Source: Actinomycetota bacterium
GTDB lineage: Bacteria > Actinomycetota > Thermoleophilia > Gaiellales > Gaiellaceae
Reading direction: 5' to 3'
Assembly: GCA_016870235.1 (NCBI GenBank)
Contig: VGCB01000151.1
Span: 1 to 6,938 of the forward strand
Length of the DNA: 6,938 nucleotides
The stretch's first letter is position 1. Every line of letters begins with the position of its first letter. This document shows positions 5,778 to 6,938 of this stretch, in pieces. Under the pieces are notes generated by a model. The model made no database searches, was not told the origin of the DNA, and saw only the letters and a program-made list of their open reading frames with translations. A program made the translations under genes and the position numbers.

Positions 5778-6938
5778 ATGGCCACGATCGAGACGAACCC
5801 CAACCTCGGCGCGCAGATCGCCGCCGACGCCAAGGAGTACGTCCTCTACTCGTGGTCGGTGCAGAACGCGATCAACCCGATCGCCGTCGCGGGCGCCGAA
5901 GGCCGCCACTTCTGGGACTACGACGGCAAGCGGTACCTCGACTTCGCCTCGCAGCTCGTCAACGTCAACATCGGGCACCAGCACCCCAAGGTCGTCCAGG
6001 CGATCAAGGAGCAGGCGGACAAGCTGTGCACGATCGGGCCGCCGATGGCGAGCGAGTCGCGCTCGACCCTCGGCCGCCTGCTCGCCGAGGTGACGCCGGG
6101 CGATCTGCACGTGTCGTTCTTCACGAACGGCGGCGCCGAAGCGAACGAGAACGCGATCAAGCTCGCACGGCTCGCAACCGGCAGGCACAAGATCATCGCG
6201 CGCTACCGCTCCTACCACGGCGCCACGAACGGCGCCGTCACGCTCACCGGCGACCCGCGCCGCTGGGCCGTCGAGCCGGGCATGCCCGGCGTCGTGCGGA
6301 TGTTCGACCCGTACACCTACCGCTGCCCCGCCGGGCATCCGAATCCGTGCCCGGTCTGCTCGGGCGCGCCCCACCTGGAGGAGATCCTCCAGTACGAGGG
6401 CGCCCACACGGTTGCGGCCGTGATCCTCGAGACCGTGACGGGGACGAACGGGATCATCGTCCCGCCCGACGGCTACCTGCAGTCGATCCGAGAGGTCTGC
6501 GACCGCCACGGGATCCTGCTCATCTGCGACGAGGTGATGGCCGGCTTCGGCCGCACCGGCAAGTGGTTCGCGTGCGAGCACTGGGACGTCGTCCCCGACA
6601 TCCTCACCGTCGCCAAGGGCATCAACTCCGGTTACGTGCCGCTCGGGGCGATGATCGCACGCGGCGAGCTGGTCGACAAGGTGCGCGGCCAGTTCTTCCC
6701 CGGCGGGCTGACGTATGCAGGCCACCCGCTCGCCTGCGCGTCGGCGATCGCCTCGATCGAGGCCTTCCAGGAGGAGGGCATCGTCGAGAACGCCGCCGCG
6801 ATCGGGGAGTACTTCGGCGCGGCGCTCGCCGAGCTGCGGTCGCGCCACCCGTCCGTGGGCGAGGTGCGCGGCAAGGGCTGCTTCTGGGGCCTCGAGCTCG
6901 TCAAGAACCGCGAGACCCGCGAGATGCTCGTCCCGTTC
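5778..6938 (+). CDS. Class III PLP-dependent aminotransferase (3' end beyond the window)
   Basis: The first 387 residues of a fold-type I, class III aminotransferase (aspartate-aminotransferase-family annotation, akin to beta-alanine/taurine/GABA-pyruvate transaminases); typical members are about 430-460 residues, so perhaps 50-70 are missing. Seen: substrate-entry segment YSWSVQNAINP (24-34), GGAEANENAIKLAR (118-131) binding PLP phosphate, YHGAT (146-150) stacking on the ring, Asp251 in CDEVMAGFGRTG contacting the pyridine nitrogen, and Lys280 in TVAKGINSGYVPLGAM as the Schiff-base lysine. An insert with C183, H187, C191 and C194 (CPAGHPNPCPVC) looks like a small metal-binding knuckle. ATG at 5778 has a strong ribosome binding site. 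It is divergent from the amidase, whose product could be its amino donor: beta-alanine to malonate semialdehyde is the favoured but unproven reaction. Other omega-amino acids or taurine are possible. Confidence 0.94.
   Translation, partial: MATIETNPNLGAQIAADAKEYVLYSWSVQNAINPIAVAGAEGRHFWDYDGKRYLDFASQLVNVNIGHQHPKVVQAIKEQADKLCTIGPPMASESRSTLGRLLAEVTPGDLHVSFFTNGGAEANENAIKLARLATGRHKIIARYRSYHGATNGAVTLTGDPRRWAVEPGMPGVVRMFDPYTYRCPAGHPNPCPVCSGAPHLEEILQYEGAHTVAAVILETVTGTNGIIVPPDGYLQSIREVCDRHGILLICDEVMAGFGRTGKWFACEHWDVVPDILTVAKGINSGYVPLGAMIARGELVDKVRGQFFPGGLTYAGHPLACASAIASIEAFQEEGIVENAAAIGEYFGAALAELRSRHPSVGEVRGKGCFWGLELVKNRETREMLVPF

Noticed and set aside
5688..6848. Upstream extension of the amidase frame by 387 codons, antisense through the aminotransferase
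   Set aside because: The extension lacks any domain and is antisense to a clear aminotransferase; the family N-terminus begins at the GTG at 5687.
1..6938. Search for tRNA/rRNA genes, CRISPR arrays, insertion sequences, phage or toxin-antitoxin genes
   Set aside because: No cloverleaf-like sequence, regular direct repeat array, transposase or integrase frame, or terminal inverted repeat was seen on either strand.

Overview
This window is high-GC DNA with strongly G/C-biased third codon positions. It carries an F420-type luciferase-like oxidoreductase and several GTG starts placed just downstream of a TANNNT -10 box. Together these point to an actinobacterium or a close relative; a Thermoleophilia-like lineage would fit, but that is an inference from style, not a taxonomic call. 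No RNA gene, insertion sequence, CRISPR array or prophage gene is visible.

Layout, left to right: (1) the first 89 bases hold the N-terminus of a minus-strand gene that leaves the window and overlaps the stop of the next gene by GTGA. (2) A minus-strand LLM-family, probably F420-dependent, oxidoreductase follows (86-1105). (3) A 91-bp divergent intergenic region contains two short palindromes. (4) Three plus-strand genes lie in tandem: an MFS transporter (1197-2348), a soluble GAF-containing histidine kinase of the CitA/DcuS type (2381-3577), and its CitB/DcuR-type response regulator (3577-4290), which overlaps the kinase gene by one base. (5) A 155-bp convergent gap contains a stem-loop. (6) A minus-strand M20-type amidase of the N-carbamoyl-amino-acid / beta-ureidopropionase / allantoate amidohydrolase group follows (4446-5687). 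(7) A 90-bp divergent promoter region contains a spaced inverted repeat. (8) A plus-strand class III PLP aminotransferase (5778 onward) is cut by the right edge.

The most coherent reading is part of a nitrogen-scavenging locus for reduced pyrimidines, hydantoins or ureides. The amidase would release an amino acid such as beta-alanine from its N-carbamoyl form, and the aminotransferase would convert the amine to a semialdehyde. The LLM oxidoreductase may act upstream on the ring or on a related intermediate. The edge gene may be an ABC permease. The MFS/two-component trio sits in the middle and could sense an intracellular ligand and control uptake or the locus. The substrate is not fixed by anything in the sequence. 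Dihydropyrimidinase and dihydropyrimidine dehydrogenase, the genes that would confirm pyrimidine breakdown, are not in the window.
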